This document shows positions 49,705 to 58,719 of a stretch of DNA of 64,000 nucleotides, piece by piece (positions within the stretch are counted from its first letter, which is position 1; the number at the start of each line of letters is the position of its first letter). The DNA lies in contig JABLTJ010000008.1 of the NCBI GenBank assembly GCA_013166775.1, forward strand, positions 52,564 through 116,563, read 5' to 3'. This stretch comes from Promethearchaeati archaeon. Lineage in GTDB: Archaea > Asgardarchaeota > Heimdallarchaeia > Heimdallarchaeales > Heimdallarchaeaceae. The position numbers and the translations under genes were made by a program. A model generated the notes under the pieces. It was not told where the DNA came from, searched no databases, and saw only the letters and a list, made by a program, of their open reading frames with translations.

Positions 49705-51097
49705 ATTGAGTGGTTCAGAAAATGAATTTGATCCTGAAGGATATAGAGGTCCATTAAGAGATCGATTATTAAAAGGTAAAATCAGAACCTGGAGTAAAGT
49801 CAGTGTTAAGAAAGGAGATGCAACTTATGAGGGTTTGTTACTTCCTAGAAGTCAACATACTGATGATAATTATATAACTCTAAAAGTTGATACAGGTTAT
49901 AATTTAGGGATTCTAATTGATGAAGAAACAATTATTACAGAAATTGGCTACCAAAAAGGTATATATCAGCTTCCTCATGTCGATGTTCAGTTTAAAGAAG
50001 AATTACCTAATGTAACTTTATTGGGAACAGGAGGAACCGTTGCTTCTAGGTTGGATTACAGGACTGGAGCAGTTCTTCCTGCATTTACGCCAGAAGAATT
50101 ATTTTCAGCTGTTCCAGAACTAACCTCTACAGTTAATTTAACCCCAAAGACATTATATCAGATTTTGAGTGAGAATTTCCAACCAGAGTACTGGGTGAAA
50201 ACAGCAGAAGCAATTGGAAGAGAAATAGAACAAGGAGCAAATGGAATAATCATAGGTCATGGTACAGACACTATGTGTGTGACAGGATGTGCGTTATCCT
50301 ATTTTCTTAGGAATCTTCCTGTTCCAGTTGTGTTAGTAGGTAGTCAAAGAAGCTCAGATCGTCCTTCATCAGATGGTCCACGGAATATTCTATTTGCGGC
50401 TAATTTAGCTGGGCATCAAGATTTTGCTGAAGTTGCAATTTGTATGCATGGGAGTTCAAGTGATAGTTATAATTTAATACATAGAGCAACCCGGTGTCGC
50501 AAAATGCATTCTGCCAGACGAGATACTTTTCGTACATTATCCGATATTCCACTTGGTAAAATTGATGAATCAGGTGTAACGTGGTTTAAAGATGATATTT
50601 CACCAAGAAAACCTATTGATGATTTCTATGTGGATACAAAAATCGATACTAGAGTGGGAATGCTGTATTTCTATCCTGGTATGAATCCTGATATGCTTAA
50701 TTCTATGGTCGATTTAGGATACCATGGAGTAGTAATAATAGGTACAGGATTAGCTCATGTAGGAACTGATGTATATCCTGCTTTGGAAAGATGTCAAGAA
50801 GAAGAAATACCTGTAGTTATGGTAGTCGAACCACTCTATGGTTTTGCTCAACTACGTGTATATGAAACAGGACGTGATATGTTAGCAAGAGGAGTAATAG
50901 AAGGTGAAAATATGCTACCATCAGCTGCTTATACAAAATTAATCTGGACACTTGGGCATACAAGGGATTTAGAAGAGGTTAAGAAAATTATGCTAACTCC
51001 AATAGCTGGTGAAATTACAAATAGAGAAAGCCCAAGAGGATTTATGATACTCCAAGGTATAGAAAAAGGAATAGAAAATATTCTAAAACATCTTTAA
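49697..51097 (+). CDS. gatD: Glutamyl-tRNA(Gln) amidotransferase subunit D
   Basis: Asparaginase-like subunit of GatDE that releases ammonia from glutamine. After an N-terminal beta-barrel domain, LLGTGGTVASRLDYRTGAV holds the first catalytic Thr. GHGTDTM holds the Thr-Asp pair, and VLVGSQRSSDRPSSDG the Lys-equivalent segment, where the usual Lys position reads Arg or Ser by eye. Length 466. The track's ATG 49697 directly abuts GGAGG; TTG 49706 has that site at 9 nt and may be the true start, just after the gatE stop. Confidence 0.95.
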   Translation: MNKLSGSENEFDPEGYRGPLRDRLLKGKIRTWSKVSVKKGDATYEGLLLPRSQHTDDNYITLKVDTGYNLGILIDEETIITEIGYQKGIYQLPHVDVQFKEELPNVTLLGTGGTVASRLDYRTGAVLPAFTPEELFSAVPELTSTVNLTPKTLYQILSENFQPEYWVKTAEAIGREIEQGANGIIIGHGTDTMCVTGCALSYFLRNLPVPVVLVGSQRSSDRPSSDGPRNILFAANLAGHQDFAEVAICMHGSSSDSYNLIHRATRCRKMHSARRDTFRTLSDIPLGKIDESGVTWFKDDISPRKPIDDFYVDTKIDTRVGMLYFYPGMNPDMLNSMVDLGYHGVVIIGTGLAHVGTDVYPALERCQEEEIPVVMVVEPLYGFAQLRVYETGRDMLARGVIEGENMLPSAAYTKLIWTLGHTRDLEEVKKIMLTPIAGEITNRESPRGFMILQGIEKGIENILKHL

Positions 51098-51112
51098 TTT
51101 GTCAACTAAAAC

Positions 51113-51119
51113 TTTATAG
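51113..51119 (+). promoter_or_regulatory. TATA box of the RecB/RNase H-like gene
   Basis: TTTATAG (in ACTTTATAGT) begins 30 nt before ATG 51143, matching the leaderless spacing seen at other genes. Confidence 0.5.
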
Positions 51120-51142
51120 TAAGTGAGAAATTTCATAGATTA

Positions 51143-52498
51143 ATGTATATTAGTCACTATGATGTTCGATTATTTTACAAATGCCCAACACTGCTCTACC
51201 TTAATCTGCATGGACCTCAAGATGCAAAACAGATTCACCCAATAATACAAAGAAGAAAACGTTATACAAGAAACTCCTTTTTGGATTCAATTAATGTGGA
51301 ACAAGAAACTCAAAAAACTATATCTCAAATGGAAAAAGCAAAGAAATCAATCAATCAATGTTTGATAAGTACCAATAATCTTGTTGCAAAAGTTGATCGT
51401 CTTAATAAAGTAGACAATAATAGTAATTTAGGTTCATATTCCTACAGAGCTTCTTTTGCGAGAAATACTCTCACTCCTAAGAAACCTCTCTTAATGGAAG
51501 GAGTATTTGTTTCTTACATCCTTCAAAAAATATTGAACACTGAAATCAAAGAATTTTATGTCCAAAAACAAAATGATATCCAATCAATCAATATAGCAGA
51601 ATACTTTGCCGATTTTGAAAACGATCTAGTTTTAATCGATGAAATTATTCGAGGGGAGAAGGAAATATCACCTAATTACGTTCGTACTTGTAGAGTATGC
51701 GAATGGAGATTCTATTGTAAAAAAACCGCTGCTGAAAGTTCAGATCTAACTCTAATAAGCGGAATTGGTGGAAGAATCAAGAAGAAGCTGATTACACTTG
51801 GGATAGAAGATGTTCCAAGCTTAGCACAAGTTGATTTGAACAGCTTACCTAAGGATCTTACAAATAATGCAGATTTTGATTTTTTTGTCAAACAAGCAAA
51901 ATCATTAACTACGAAAGAAGCAATTGTAAGAGAAAGCATAAAATTCCCTAAAAATCGGATCGAGCTATTTGTAGATTTAGAAGGTTCTTCTCATCACAAT
52001 TTCGTTTGGATTATAGGTTGTTTAATGAGAAAAGAGGGAGAAGTAGATTATATTTCATTTCTAGCTAACACACCAAAAGAAGAAAAAGAAATGGTTGTTT
52101 CATTTTCAGATTTTATTTCAGATCTTGGGGATGATTTTACTCTTTATCATTGGTCATCTGCAGAACCACAGTATTTCAAGAATCTATTCACCAAATATTC
52201 CCTCCCATTCAAGATGCTAAATAAACTACATCATAACTCATTTGATCTTTTTCCAATTTTTAAAAGAAAGATTATCCTCCCATTGTTTACTTACACGTTA
52301 AAGGATGTAGCGAATTTTCTTGGTTTCCAATGGCACGATCCACTTGCCGATGGAGCAACAAGTATAGTACTCTTTGATAAATGGTACTTAGAGAAAGATA
52401 AGAAATCTCTTCAGAAAGCTATTTCTTATAATTCAGATGACTGTAAAGCCTTGCTTATCATAAAGGATTATCTATCTAAAAAACTATCAGCTGATTAG
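51143..52498 (+). CDS. TM0106-family RecB-like/RNase H-like nuclease
   Basis: The C-terminal half is a DEDD exonuclease-type RNase H fold: ELFVDLEGS (D-x-E), LYHWSSAEPQYFKNL, FDLFPIFKRKI...TLKDVANFLGF and YNSDDCK. A helix-hairpin-helix (LISGIGGRIKKKLITLGI) precedes it. The N-terminal RecB-like half keeps the cysteine set (YKCPTLLYLN, CRVCEWRFYC) that could hold an Fe-S cluster, but I cannot find the D...(D/E)-x-K catalytic core. At 451 residues it is shorter than typical TM0106 proteins, mainly in that half. DNA-processing role likely; no CRISPR array is nearby. Confidence 0.75.
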   Translation: MYISHYDVRLFYKCPTLLYLNLHGPQDAKQIHPIIQRRKRYTRNSFLDSINVEQETQKTISQMEKAKKSINQCLISTNNLVAKVDRLNKVDNNSNLGSYSYRASFARNTLTPKKPLLMEGVFVSYILQKILNTEIKEFYVQKQNDIQSINIAEYFADFENDLVLIDEIIRGEKEISPNYVRTCRVCEWRFYCKKTAAESSDLTLISGIGGRIKKKLITLGIEDVPSLAQVDLNSLPKDLTNNADFDFFVKQAKSLTTKEAIVRESIKFPKNRIELFVDLEGSSHHNFVWIIGCLMRKEGEVDYISFLANTPKEEKEMVVSFSDFISDLGDDFTLYHWSSAEPQYFKNLFTKYSLPFKMLNKLHHNSFDLFPIFKRKIILPLFTYTLKDVANFLGFQWHDPLADGATSIVLFDKWYLEKDKKSLQKAISYNSDDCKALLIIKDYLSKKLSAD

Positions 52499-52559
52499 TA
52501 TAACTTATGCTCAATGCAAAAAGATTATTAGTATGAAATTTTTGTTTCTTTCGGTTAAT

Positions 52560-53534
52560 ATGTCTGACGATATATTCTATGGAGATTTAGGAATTATTGG
52601 AGGAGGAGTAGGGGGACTTGGTTGTGCAATCATAGCAGCTTACAAAGGACTCAAAGTAACTGTGTTCGAAGGAGGTCGTTTGGGTGGAATAGTAACAACT
52701 TTGTATGCAAGAAAGATTGTTGAAAACTATCCTGGAGCCCCCAGTATCTTAGGTAAAAGATTAATTGATGAATTTGTTATTCAAGCTCGAGAAGTTCAAG
52801 CTGAAATCAAAGATGAACGAGTTGTTAATGTTGAAAAACAAGATGATATCTTAACAATCATCACTAATGAAGGTAGATATAGTTTTAGAAGTATTGTAAT
52901 TGCAACAGGATCTCGACCCGCTGAATTGGGTATTCCTGGTGAAAGAAAATTCAGAATGAAAGATAAAGGAGTGTATAATTTCGTCACTGATCCTGACAGA
53001 TTCAAAGGAAGCGAGGTTGTTATTGTGGGTGGAGGAGATACAGCTATTGATGCAGTACATGCAATAAGCAATATTGCTAAGAAAATCTATTTAGTTCACA
53101 GAAGAGATAGTTTTCGAGCAGCTGAAACTAAGGTAAGTCAGATAGTAGATGATAATTTGGCTGAAATCTGTTACAATAATGTTGTTGCAGAGCTAAAAGG
53201 AGACAAAATGCTCGAGGAAGTTGTTCTGGAGAATGTTGATACTAAAATGAGAAGAGAAATATCAGCTGATAAATGTATCTTAGCTGTAGGTATGAGTACA
53301 AATCTAGATATCTTTGAAGATTTAGGTTTAGAAACTGATGGTAAATATATACGTGTGGATAAAGAAATGAGAACCAATATTCAAGGTGTATTTGCTATCG
53401 GTGATATAGCTACCCAATATCAGTTAATTGTTATAGCAGTTGCCCAAGGGGCTAAAGCAGCCCATAATGCATTTGGCATGATACGTAAACCATATTGGTA
53501 CAAAGACGAAGTATGGCCTACAGAAGATTGCTAA
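52560..53534 (+). CDS. Thioredoxin-reductase-like flavoprotein lacking the CxxC
   Basis: FAD motif LGIIGGGVGGLGCAI, NAD(P)H motif VVIVGGGDTAIDAVHA and the C-terminal FAIGDIATQYQLIVIAVAQGAKAA give a TrxB fold. The redox-active CATC box, expected before the second Rossmann motif, is replaced by NFVTDPDRFKG. It cannot reduce thioredoxin in the usual way. It may be a ferredoxin/flavodoxin-NADP reductase (YumC-like) or a deeply-rooted flavin-dependent TrxR-like enzyme. A lone Cys ends the chain (TEDC). The start is ATG 52560 (MSDDIFYGDLG) rather than 52533. Confidence 0.85.
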   Translation: MSDDIFYGDLGIIGGGVGGLGCAIIAAYKGLKVTVFEGGRLGGIVTTLYARKIVENYPGAPSILGKRLIDEFVIQAREVQAEIKDERVVNVEKQDDILTIITNEGRYSFRSIVIATGSRPAELGIPGERKFRMKDKGVYNFVTDPDRFKGSEVVIVGGGDTAIDAVHAISNIAKKIYLVHRRDSFRAAETKVSQIVDDNLAEICYNNVVAELKGDKMLEEVVLENVDTKMRREISADKCILAVGMSTNLDIFEDLGLETDGKYIRVDKEMRTNIQGVFAIGDIATQYQLIVIAVAQGAKAAHNAFGMIRKPYWYKDEVWPTEDC

Positions 53535-53562
53535 TTTTACTTCTTTTCTTTTCCTTTTTCTA
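53535..53562 (+). terminator. T-rich terminator
   Basis: TTTTACTTCTTTTCTTTTCC and following T-rich bases come directly after the stop of the flavoprotein gene, before the convergent kinase-like gene. Confidence 0.4.
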
Positions 53563-53571
53563 ATTCTAATA

Positions 53572-54282
53572 TCATAATTCAAATAGAAGGAATGCTACAA
53601 ATGCTACCGATATCACAAGCGTCGTGTTATCAATAAATTTGTAATTAAATGCTTCTATTACCATTGCAACGAAACCAATAACCAATGCTTTCCACCAGAA
53701 TCCTGGTAATGGAAGCATATTATTAAAACCAAATGTAATGATGACCCCAATGAAGGTACCAAAAAAGACAAAGAATGATCCTTCAACACTTCTTTCTACA
53801 AAAATCTTGTATTTTATTCTCCCGTAAGGTCTTCCTATCATCTCTCCCAAACCATCCCCTAAAGCAACAGCTAGAACAGCAATAGTGTAGATATATACCA
53901 TGTCCCTATAAGCAAAGGCAAAGAATACTACAAACAAAGCAAAAGCAGATGAGAAAGTATTTAATATCAAATTGTATTTTTTTTCACCTTCCCTCGTACA
54001 ATCATCAAGGATTCTTTGAATGAAACTGAGTTTTGGTATTGCAGAAACTAATAGAAGAAGACTCGAAATTATTACAATTGTCACAATAACATCAAATATG
54101 TTCTCAGAGAAATAGGGGAAAAAAGCTAGAAATAAATGCAGTATCATATGCCCTAATTTTCGAACCCTCCATTTAGGCAATTTTAGTGCTTTAAAAAGGA
54201 AAACTAGATTCAAAATGATAAATGATAGAACTACTGAGACTACTACAAATACCCAATTAACTTGAGTAGTATCGAATATCAT
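53572..54282 (-). CDS. Dolichol/phytol kinase-like CTP-dependent membrane protein
   Basis: Seven or so membrane helices with the family signature GDGLGEMIGRPYGRIKYKIFVERSVEGS, the D...G..G......KS.EGS pattern of CTP-dependent polyprenol kinases and phosphatidate cytidylyltransferase relatives. RKLGHMILHLF is the N-terminal family element. It could phosphorylate dolichol-like polyprenols or phytol/geranylgeraniol, feeding glycan carriers or lipid salvage. Length 236 is typical. Next gene (pyruvate kinase C-domain-like) lies 15 nt upstream on the same strand. Confidence 0.8.
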   Translation of the reverse strand: MIFDTTQVNWVFVVVSVVLSFIILNLVFLFKALKLPKWRVRKLGHMILHLFLAFFPYFSENIFDVIVTIVIISSLLLLVSAIPKLSFIQRILDDCTREGEKKYNLILNTFSSAFALFVVFFAFAYRDMVYIYTIAVLAVALGDGLGEMIGRPYGRIKYKIFVERSVEGSFFVFFGTFIGVIITFGFNNMLPLPGFWWKALVIGFVAMVIEAFNYKFIDNTTLVISVAFVAFLLFEL

Positions 54283-54297
54283 TAAACCATTCCCTTA

Positions 54298-54846
54298 TTA
54301 ATTCGCTGGTTTACAAAGTAATTCTTTAATTTTCATGTCGAAGAAATTTTGAGTGTGAGCTGGTTTGATTACCCATGCAGTATCAGCCCCTCTTCCTGTT
54401 CCACTTACTGCAATCACATCATCCATTGTGATTACTCCTGCATCGGCAGCCATTGCAACTATCTCCGCACATACTTTTGTTCCTTGACCAAAAACTCTGA
54501 ATGTTTCAGCTATTAATTCTGCTATCATCCATGTTCCATGTTTTTTTCGTATTGCTCGATCAATACCAGCAAGTGCATGAGTCGCAGTTACAACTATAAC
54601 ATTATTCTCCTGAAGTTTTTCTATTGTTTCGAGTGGTATTTCCATCTCCCCAGGAGCCTGAAATCCTGCTTGATGTGTAACTGCTACTAGTTTTACATTA
54701 GAAAAATAGTTCATAGCCTTTAATGCTGAAGCTCCTGATGTTGTAGCGATTATTATCTGATTTATACCTCCTTTCTCCACCCTCTCCTTAACAATTTTTA
54801 ATACTTCATCAGTATAATTTCCTGGTTTATCAAAATAAACAACCAT
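54298..54846 (-). CDS. Stand-alone pyruvate kinase C-terminal domain protein (COG1751-type)
   Basis: The fold of the pyruvate kinase alpha/beta C-terminal domain (PF02887) is recognisable from IIIATTSGASALKAMNYF, VKLVAVTHQAGFQAPGE, VIVVTATHALAGIDRAI and DDVIAVSGTGRGADTAWVI. No catalytic barrel is attached. Such solo proteins are conserved in archaea with no assigned activity and may bind a sugar phosphate. ATG 54846 (MVVYFDKPGNYT) is chosen over the track's 54918, which adds 24 atypical residues. Likely co-transcribed with the kinase-like gene. Confidence 0.8.
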   Translation of the reverse strand: MVVYFDKPGNYTDEVLKIVKERVEKGGINQIIIATTSGASALKAMNYFSNVKLVAVTHQAGFQAPGEMEIPLETIEKLQENNVIVVTATHALAGIDRAIRKKHGTWMIAELIAETFRVFGQGTKVCAEIVAMAADAGVITMDDVIAVSGTGRGADTAWVIKPAHTQNFFDMKIKELLCKPAN

Positions 54847-55013
54847 ATCTATGAATAGTATGCCTTCCTTATATTTTTTTACTAACGTATAGACAATGTT
54901 GGAGCACATATTAAACAAGAACTCCTTCCTTGTTTCATTATTCGAAACTATTATTTTGTAATGATGAAAAGTATTTCTCCAAAATACATCTTTTCCTTGC
55001 TTTCTTGAAAAAC

Positions 55014-55020
55014 TTTATAG
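55014..55020 (+). promoter_or_regulatory. TATA box of the gene at 55046
   Basis: TTTATAG in AAAACTTTATAGATAAC starts 32 nt before ATG 55046. Confidence 0.45.
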
Positions 55021-55045
55021 ATAACAGTGAGTTAAGGTTTTTCAA

Positions 55046-55459
55046 ATGAGCGTTAGATTCGAGCTTGATCAAGGCAAAGTTAACGCAGTGAAAATAAGTA
55101 TTCGAAAAAGAATTCTGAACAAAAAACAAACAGAAATTATCGATACTTTTACAGATTGTATTATTAATGCTATGCCTAGTATAGTTAGAGACACATTAAG
55201 ATCTATTCTCATCTGTGCAACCAGAGATTGGGAAATGAATAGAGCACTCCCTCTTAATGACTTTAATTTCATGCATGTTAATGATAGAATTAAAGAATTT
55301 GACAGCATATATGGTTTCTTTATTGCGAGGATTCAAGATATTTTAATTGAGGAATTGGATGAGGAAACAATAGATTTTTTACGAAAAGCATCTCTTACAA
55401 ACTATAGCGATTTTCTAGGATCAGAAGGTTATGCAGTAGATTACTATAGCTTTAATTAA
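55046..55459 (+). CDS. Hypothetical helical protein
   Basis: Unrecognised. The 137 residues begin with a beta hairpin (VRFELDQGKVNAVKISIRKR) and continue as amphipathic helices (TEIIDTFTDCIINAMPSIVRDTL, FDSIYGFFIARIQDILIEEL). No membrane segment or metal motif. It has its own TATA box and lies 80 nt before the flippase on the same strand. Function unknown. Confidence 0.55.
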   Translation: MSVRFELDQGKVNAVKISIRKRILNKKQTEIIDTFTDCIINAMPSIVRDTLRSILICATRDWEMNRALPLNDFNFMHVNDRIKEFDSIYGFFIARIQDILIEELDEETIDFLRKASLTNYSDFLGSEGYAVDYYSFN

Positions 55460-55539
55460 ATTTAATATCTATCACTCCTATTTTAGGTAAAAAATAAATA
55501 ATAGTAATAATCCCCCCTTGATAAACCTAAGGTGTTATC

Positions 55540-58161
55540 ATGAGAAAGAAACTATTCAATTTATTTGTAATTATTGCTTTATCTTTAATTCTCTTAAATA
55601 CATTCAGTAGTCGAACTAATGCTCAAGATTCTATTAATGTTCTTTTAGTTGGAACTGAGATAGAAGATGCTTTCTTTGCAAGGATACAACTAGATCCAAT
55701 TTTTGTGGTTTCTAGTCAAGAAAACATAGGTTCTGATTTATCAGGAATTGATTGTTTAATAATTCTCGATTATGCTCCTACTTGGTCTGAAGTATCTATA
55801 TTGGATACTTATGCTGGTGGATTAATCATTTTTGTTGGTGAAAACCTAGTAAATAATGCCAGTCTACTAGTTCAACTAGGTTTCAGTTCTACATCAGCTG
55901 GAATCCTTTATGATGATTATGCCTTACCCATCCCTACAGAAGCTGGAGAGGATCACTTATTCATCAACAATATTCAATGGAACTCTGTTCCCACATTATC
56001 AAATTACACAAGCCTAGATTTAACAGGAGAAATTTTAGTTGAAACAAGTTCTGATAGTGAAAATCCTGGTATTCCTCTAATAGTTGGCTCTTCTGATGAT
56101 GAACAAATAGTGTTTAATTTCTACCCTCAAATGACTTCTAATCATGAGATAATAGAATGGCCTTATTTCAATTATCTATTGTATTTAACCATGACTTCTA
56201 CCTCTGAAAATCCAAACCTTTCCTATGGAAAATGGGAGTATTCACCAGTTCCACATACACTAGAGACCACTATTTTAGGAGTATCAGTAATATTTACAAT
56301 TATAGCAACAGGTATTGCATTCTTTTATGCGAGAAAGTACTCAAAGAATACTCCTATTGAAAAGAAAGATCTAGATGAGATGAGTAAAGAAACAGAAACT
56401 AATGATAAATGGGAAGAGGTAGGAATGCATCGTCAATTAGGAGGATTTCTAGTTCAACTATTTATTGGCCTTCTCATTATATTACCAAATGTTGTTATGA
56501 GCGCTTTGGTTTTCCCATTAATTATTTTACCAAGTCCTCAAGCCGCAGGATTTTACGATTTTACAATTAGATTCTTTGAAGCTCTTTGGTTATTCTTTGA
56601 TATGGGAACTTCAATTGTGCTTGTCAAATTCTTTAGTGAACATAGAGTGAAGAGACCTCAACAAGCGATTAAGTATGTTCAGTTATTTGTTTGGTTCCAG
56701 ATGTTATCTGGTATTGCACAATTATTTCTATTTTCATTTTTAGGTTCAATGATATTCCCCCATACCTTTTTAGCACATATGACTTGGATTTTTGTAACTC
56801 ATGCATTTTTCCAGTGGCCAGCATTTTTCCTAGTTTTCATGTACCTTTTCCAAGCAATGAATCGAATAGATTATTATCAAGTACTCAACATACTACTTTA
56901 CGGGATTCTAAATATTTCACTGCAATATGTAGTGATAGTTCTTTTCAGATTTACTTTAGGTAAAAATCCGATTTTTGGGGATGGATTAGCTGGTGCAATG
57001 GGATATAGTATTGGATTTTATGTGATTCAAGTGACGTCTTTCTTGATTGGCTTATGGATGTTCAAAAGATTAGGATTTTCCTTGAAATCTATATTTAGAA
57101 TAGACTTTTCATGGGCTGAAATAAAAGAATCATTTAAATTCGGAATTAAATGGATGATGGGTGCAATTCTCCCCCCTCTCGGTTGGTTTATTCAGTTATA
57201 CTTATTGTCAGCTTTCCTACCTAACTATACTCAACAACAAGGATATTTCTCAATTGCTTGGAATTTTGCTATGATTGTGATGCTTGTTGGATTGTTTACT
57301 AATGGAATATTGCCAGCGGTGTCTGAATCCTTCCATGCAAAGAAGAAAACATTGACTCGGTACTATACTGTGAGTTCTCTAAAATGGAGTGCTTACTTTG
57401 ATTGGTATCTTGTTGCATCTTTATTAGCAGTGGGATGGCGATTTATCATAGGTGGTGCGGGAGCTGAATGGGCTGATGCTTCAGTCTTAATTGCTTGGTT
57501 CTTATTCTTTCATTCCATCGGCTACTTCTCATGGCTTGGAGATTGGATGTTTGCAGGCTCTGATAGACCTGGATGGGCGGCAACTAGCTGGGTTATAGAA
57601 CAAGTTTTACGAGCTTCAATCCTAGCGATATGTATTCCAAGATACGCTTTCTTTACTACGAACTTTGGTTCCCCGTTAGTAGCAGTTATGTTCGCATATT
57701 TTCCAGCTCTAATTGTTAAGATTATCTTCATGTGGTGGCAAATAAGACGTAATGAATACTTCAAATTCAAATGGAAGGATTTGTTATGGCAAGGTGTTGC
57801 AGCTCCACTTATTTCGGCAGCGATTCTATTCGGAATCTTCGAAGGATTATTTAGATTGGTATGGCAAGGAGAGATTATAACTTCAGTTGTAATCCTTCTA
57901 ATTGGAACTTTGTTGGGACTGTATCTTTTCGCATTTCTAGCCAGCTGGTTTGGAGCTTTTGATGATAACACTCTTGAAGAATTAAAAAGAGCAACAGGAA
58001 TGGTTAAAGGTTTTGGATTCATGGCTAAACCTCTGTATAAAATTACAGAATGGGCAGCAAAAATTTCCCCATTGCACAATAAATTTCCAATCTCAATATA
58101 TGAAGAAGCTGCTAAAGAAGCTACTGAATTAACACAAGAAAAAACCCAACTTGTAATTTAA
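55540..58161 (+). CDS. MATE/polysaccharide-type flippase with N-terminal GATase-like ectodomain
   Basis: A signal peptide (LFNLFVIIALSLILLNTF) leads into a ~210-residue extracytoplasmic domain. Its strands (INVLLVGTE, CLIILDYAP, GGLIIFVGENL, IPLIVGSSDD) resemble a class I glutamine-amidotransferase-like fold without its catalytic Cys. A membrane helix (about 245-268), a short cytosolic linker, and about 12 helices of an oligosaccharide flippase/MurJ-MATE type follow (about 300-830). It likely exports lipid-linked or surface glycans; the ectodomain may gate or recruit. Length 873 is well above the usual 450-500. Confidence 0.7.
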   Translation: MRKKLFNLFVIIALSLILLNTFSSRTNAQDSINVLLVGTEIEDAFFARIQLDPIFVVSSQENIGSDLSGIDCLIILDYAPTWSEVSILDTYAGGLIIFVGENLVNNASLLVQLGFSSTSAGILYDDYALPIPTEAGEDHLFINNIQWNSVPTLSNYTSLDLTGEILVETSSDSENPGIPLIVGSSDDEQIVFNFYPQMTSNHEIIEWPYFNYLLYLTMTSTSENPNLSYGKWEYSPVPHTLETTILGVSVIFTIIATGIAFFYARKYSKNTPIEKKDLDEMSKETETNDKWEEVGMHRQLGGFLVQLFIGLLIILPNVVMSALVFPLIILPSPQAAGFYDFTIRFFEALWLFFDMGTSIVLVKFFSEHRVKRPQQAIKYVQLFVWFQMLSGIAQLFLFSFLGSMIFPHTFLAHMTWIFVTHAFFQWPAFFLVFMYLFQAMNRIDYYQVLNILLYGILNISLQYVVIVLFRFTLGKNPIFGDGLAGAMGYSIGFYVIQVTSFLIGLWMFKRLGFSLKSIFRIDFSWAEIKESFKFGIKWMMGAILPPLGWFIQLYLLSAFLPNYTQQQGYFSIAWNFAMIVMLVGLFTNGILPAVSESFHAKKKTLTRYYTVSSLKWSAYFDWYLVASLLAVGWRFIIGGAGAEWADASVLIAWFLFFHSIGYFSWLGDWMFAGSDRPGWAATSWVIEQVLRASILAICIPRYAFFTTNFGSPLVAVMFAYFPALIVKIIFMWWQIRRNEYFKFKWKDLLWQGVAAPLISAAILFGIFEGLFRLVWQGEIITSVVILLIGTLLGLYLFAFLASWFGAFDDNTLEELKRATGMVKGFGFMAKPLYKITEWAAKISPLHNKFPISIYEEAAKEATELTQEKTQLVI

Positions 58162-58163
58162 TC

Positions 58164-58193
58164 CTTCTTTTTTCTTATTTTTTTGTTTTTTTT
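58164..58193 (+). terminator. Long T-rich terminator of the flippase gene
   Basis: CTTCTTTTTTCTTATTTTTTTG and more T follow the flippase stop. The same bases encode the Lys-rich tail of the convergent small gene. Confidence 0.45.
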
Positions 58194-58636
58194 GCAGATT
58201 GAATAGTTCTCTTTATCCACTCATCACTATTGGAATCATTCTCTAACTCTTCACAGTATTCCCAGTAATCTCCAGCAATCAAACCCATCAGAGATATTTT
58301 TTTGAACTTCCTAGGTTTGTTTGGTGTTGCAGTGAATAAGAATAATAGTCTTGCAGCTTTGGTTTTTAGTTTATTAACATCTAAAGAATAATCTAGCGGA
58401 ATTTCATCATCTTGAAGAGTAATGGCAACTTCTAATGATTCTGTGTTGATAGCTGCAAATTTAGTTAGAGCTAATAAACTGTAGTTTCTAATCCAGTCCA
58501 TTCTAGAAGAAGTTTGTGCATGGTTATATAGAGAGGTTAAGCATCCTTCCCTAATCAAATTCTGGAGTGCTTCTCTCCTAGCATCATCTCCAATCGAGGG
58601 AGATTCAATCAAACGATCATATTTCCTACAATCCAT
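58175..58636 (-). CDS. Hypothetical HEAT-like helical protein
   Basis: Unrecognised. 153 residues of paired helices with HEAT-like spacing (DDARREALQNLIREG, WIRNYSLLALTKFAAIN, LKTKAARLLFLFTATP). Lys-rich C terminus. No catalytic motif or membrane helix. ATG start. Divergent from the YdjM-like gene. Possibly a binding scaffold. Confidence 0.5.
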   Translation of the reverse strand: MDCRKYDRLIESPSIGDDARREALQNLIREGCLTSLYNHAQTSSRMDWIRNYSLLALTKFAAINTESLEVAITLQDDEIPLDYSLDVNKLKTKAARLLFLFTATPNKPRKFKKISLMGLIAGDYWEYCEELENDSNSDEWIKRTIQSAKKTKK

Positions 58637-58719
58637 TATATTATATTGTATTTACACCAAAATAAATGTTAACTATATGAATGAGAAAATTTAAAACAAT
58701 CTCTATCCTCAAAAATTCA

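Noticed and set aside
51143-52498. Cas4-like or CRISPR-associated nuclease reading of the Cys-rich RecB-like protein
   Set aside because: No repeat array or cas gene is present in the window and the RNase H/HhH architecture fits the TM0106 family.
57522-58079. 185-residue minus-strand ORF inside the flippase gene
   Set aside because: The plus-strand frame has clear membrane helices and a signal peptide; the antisense frame is a shadow.
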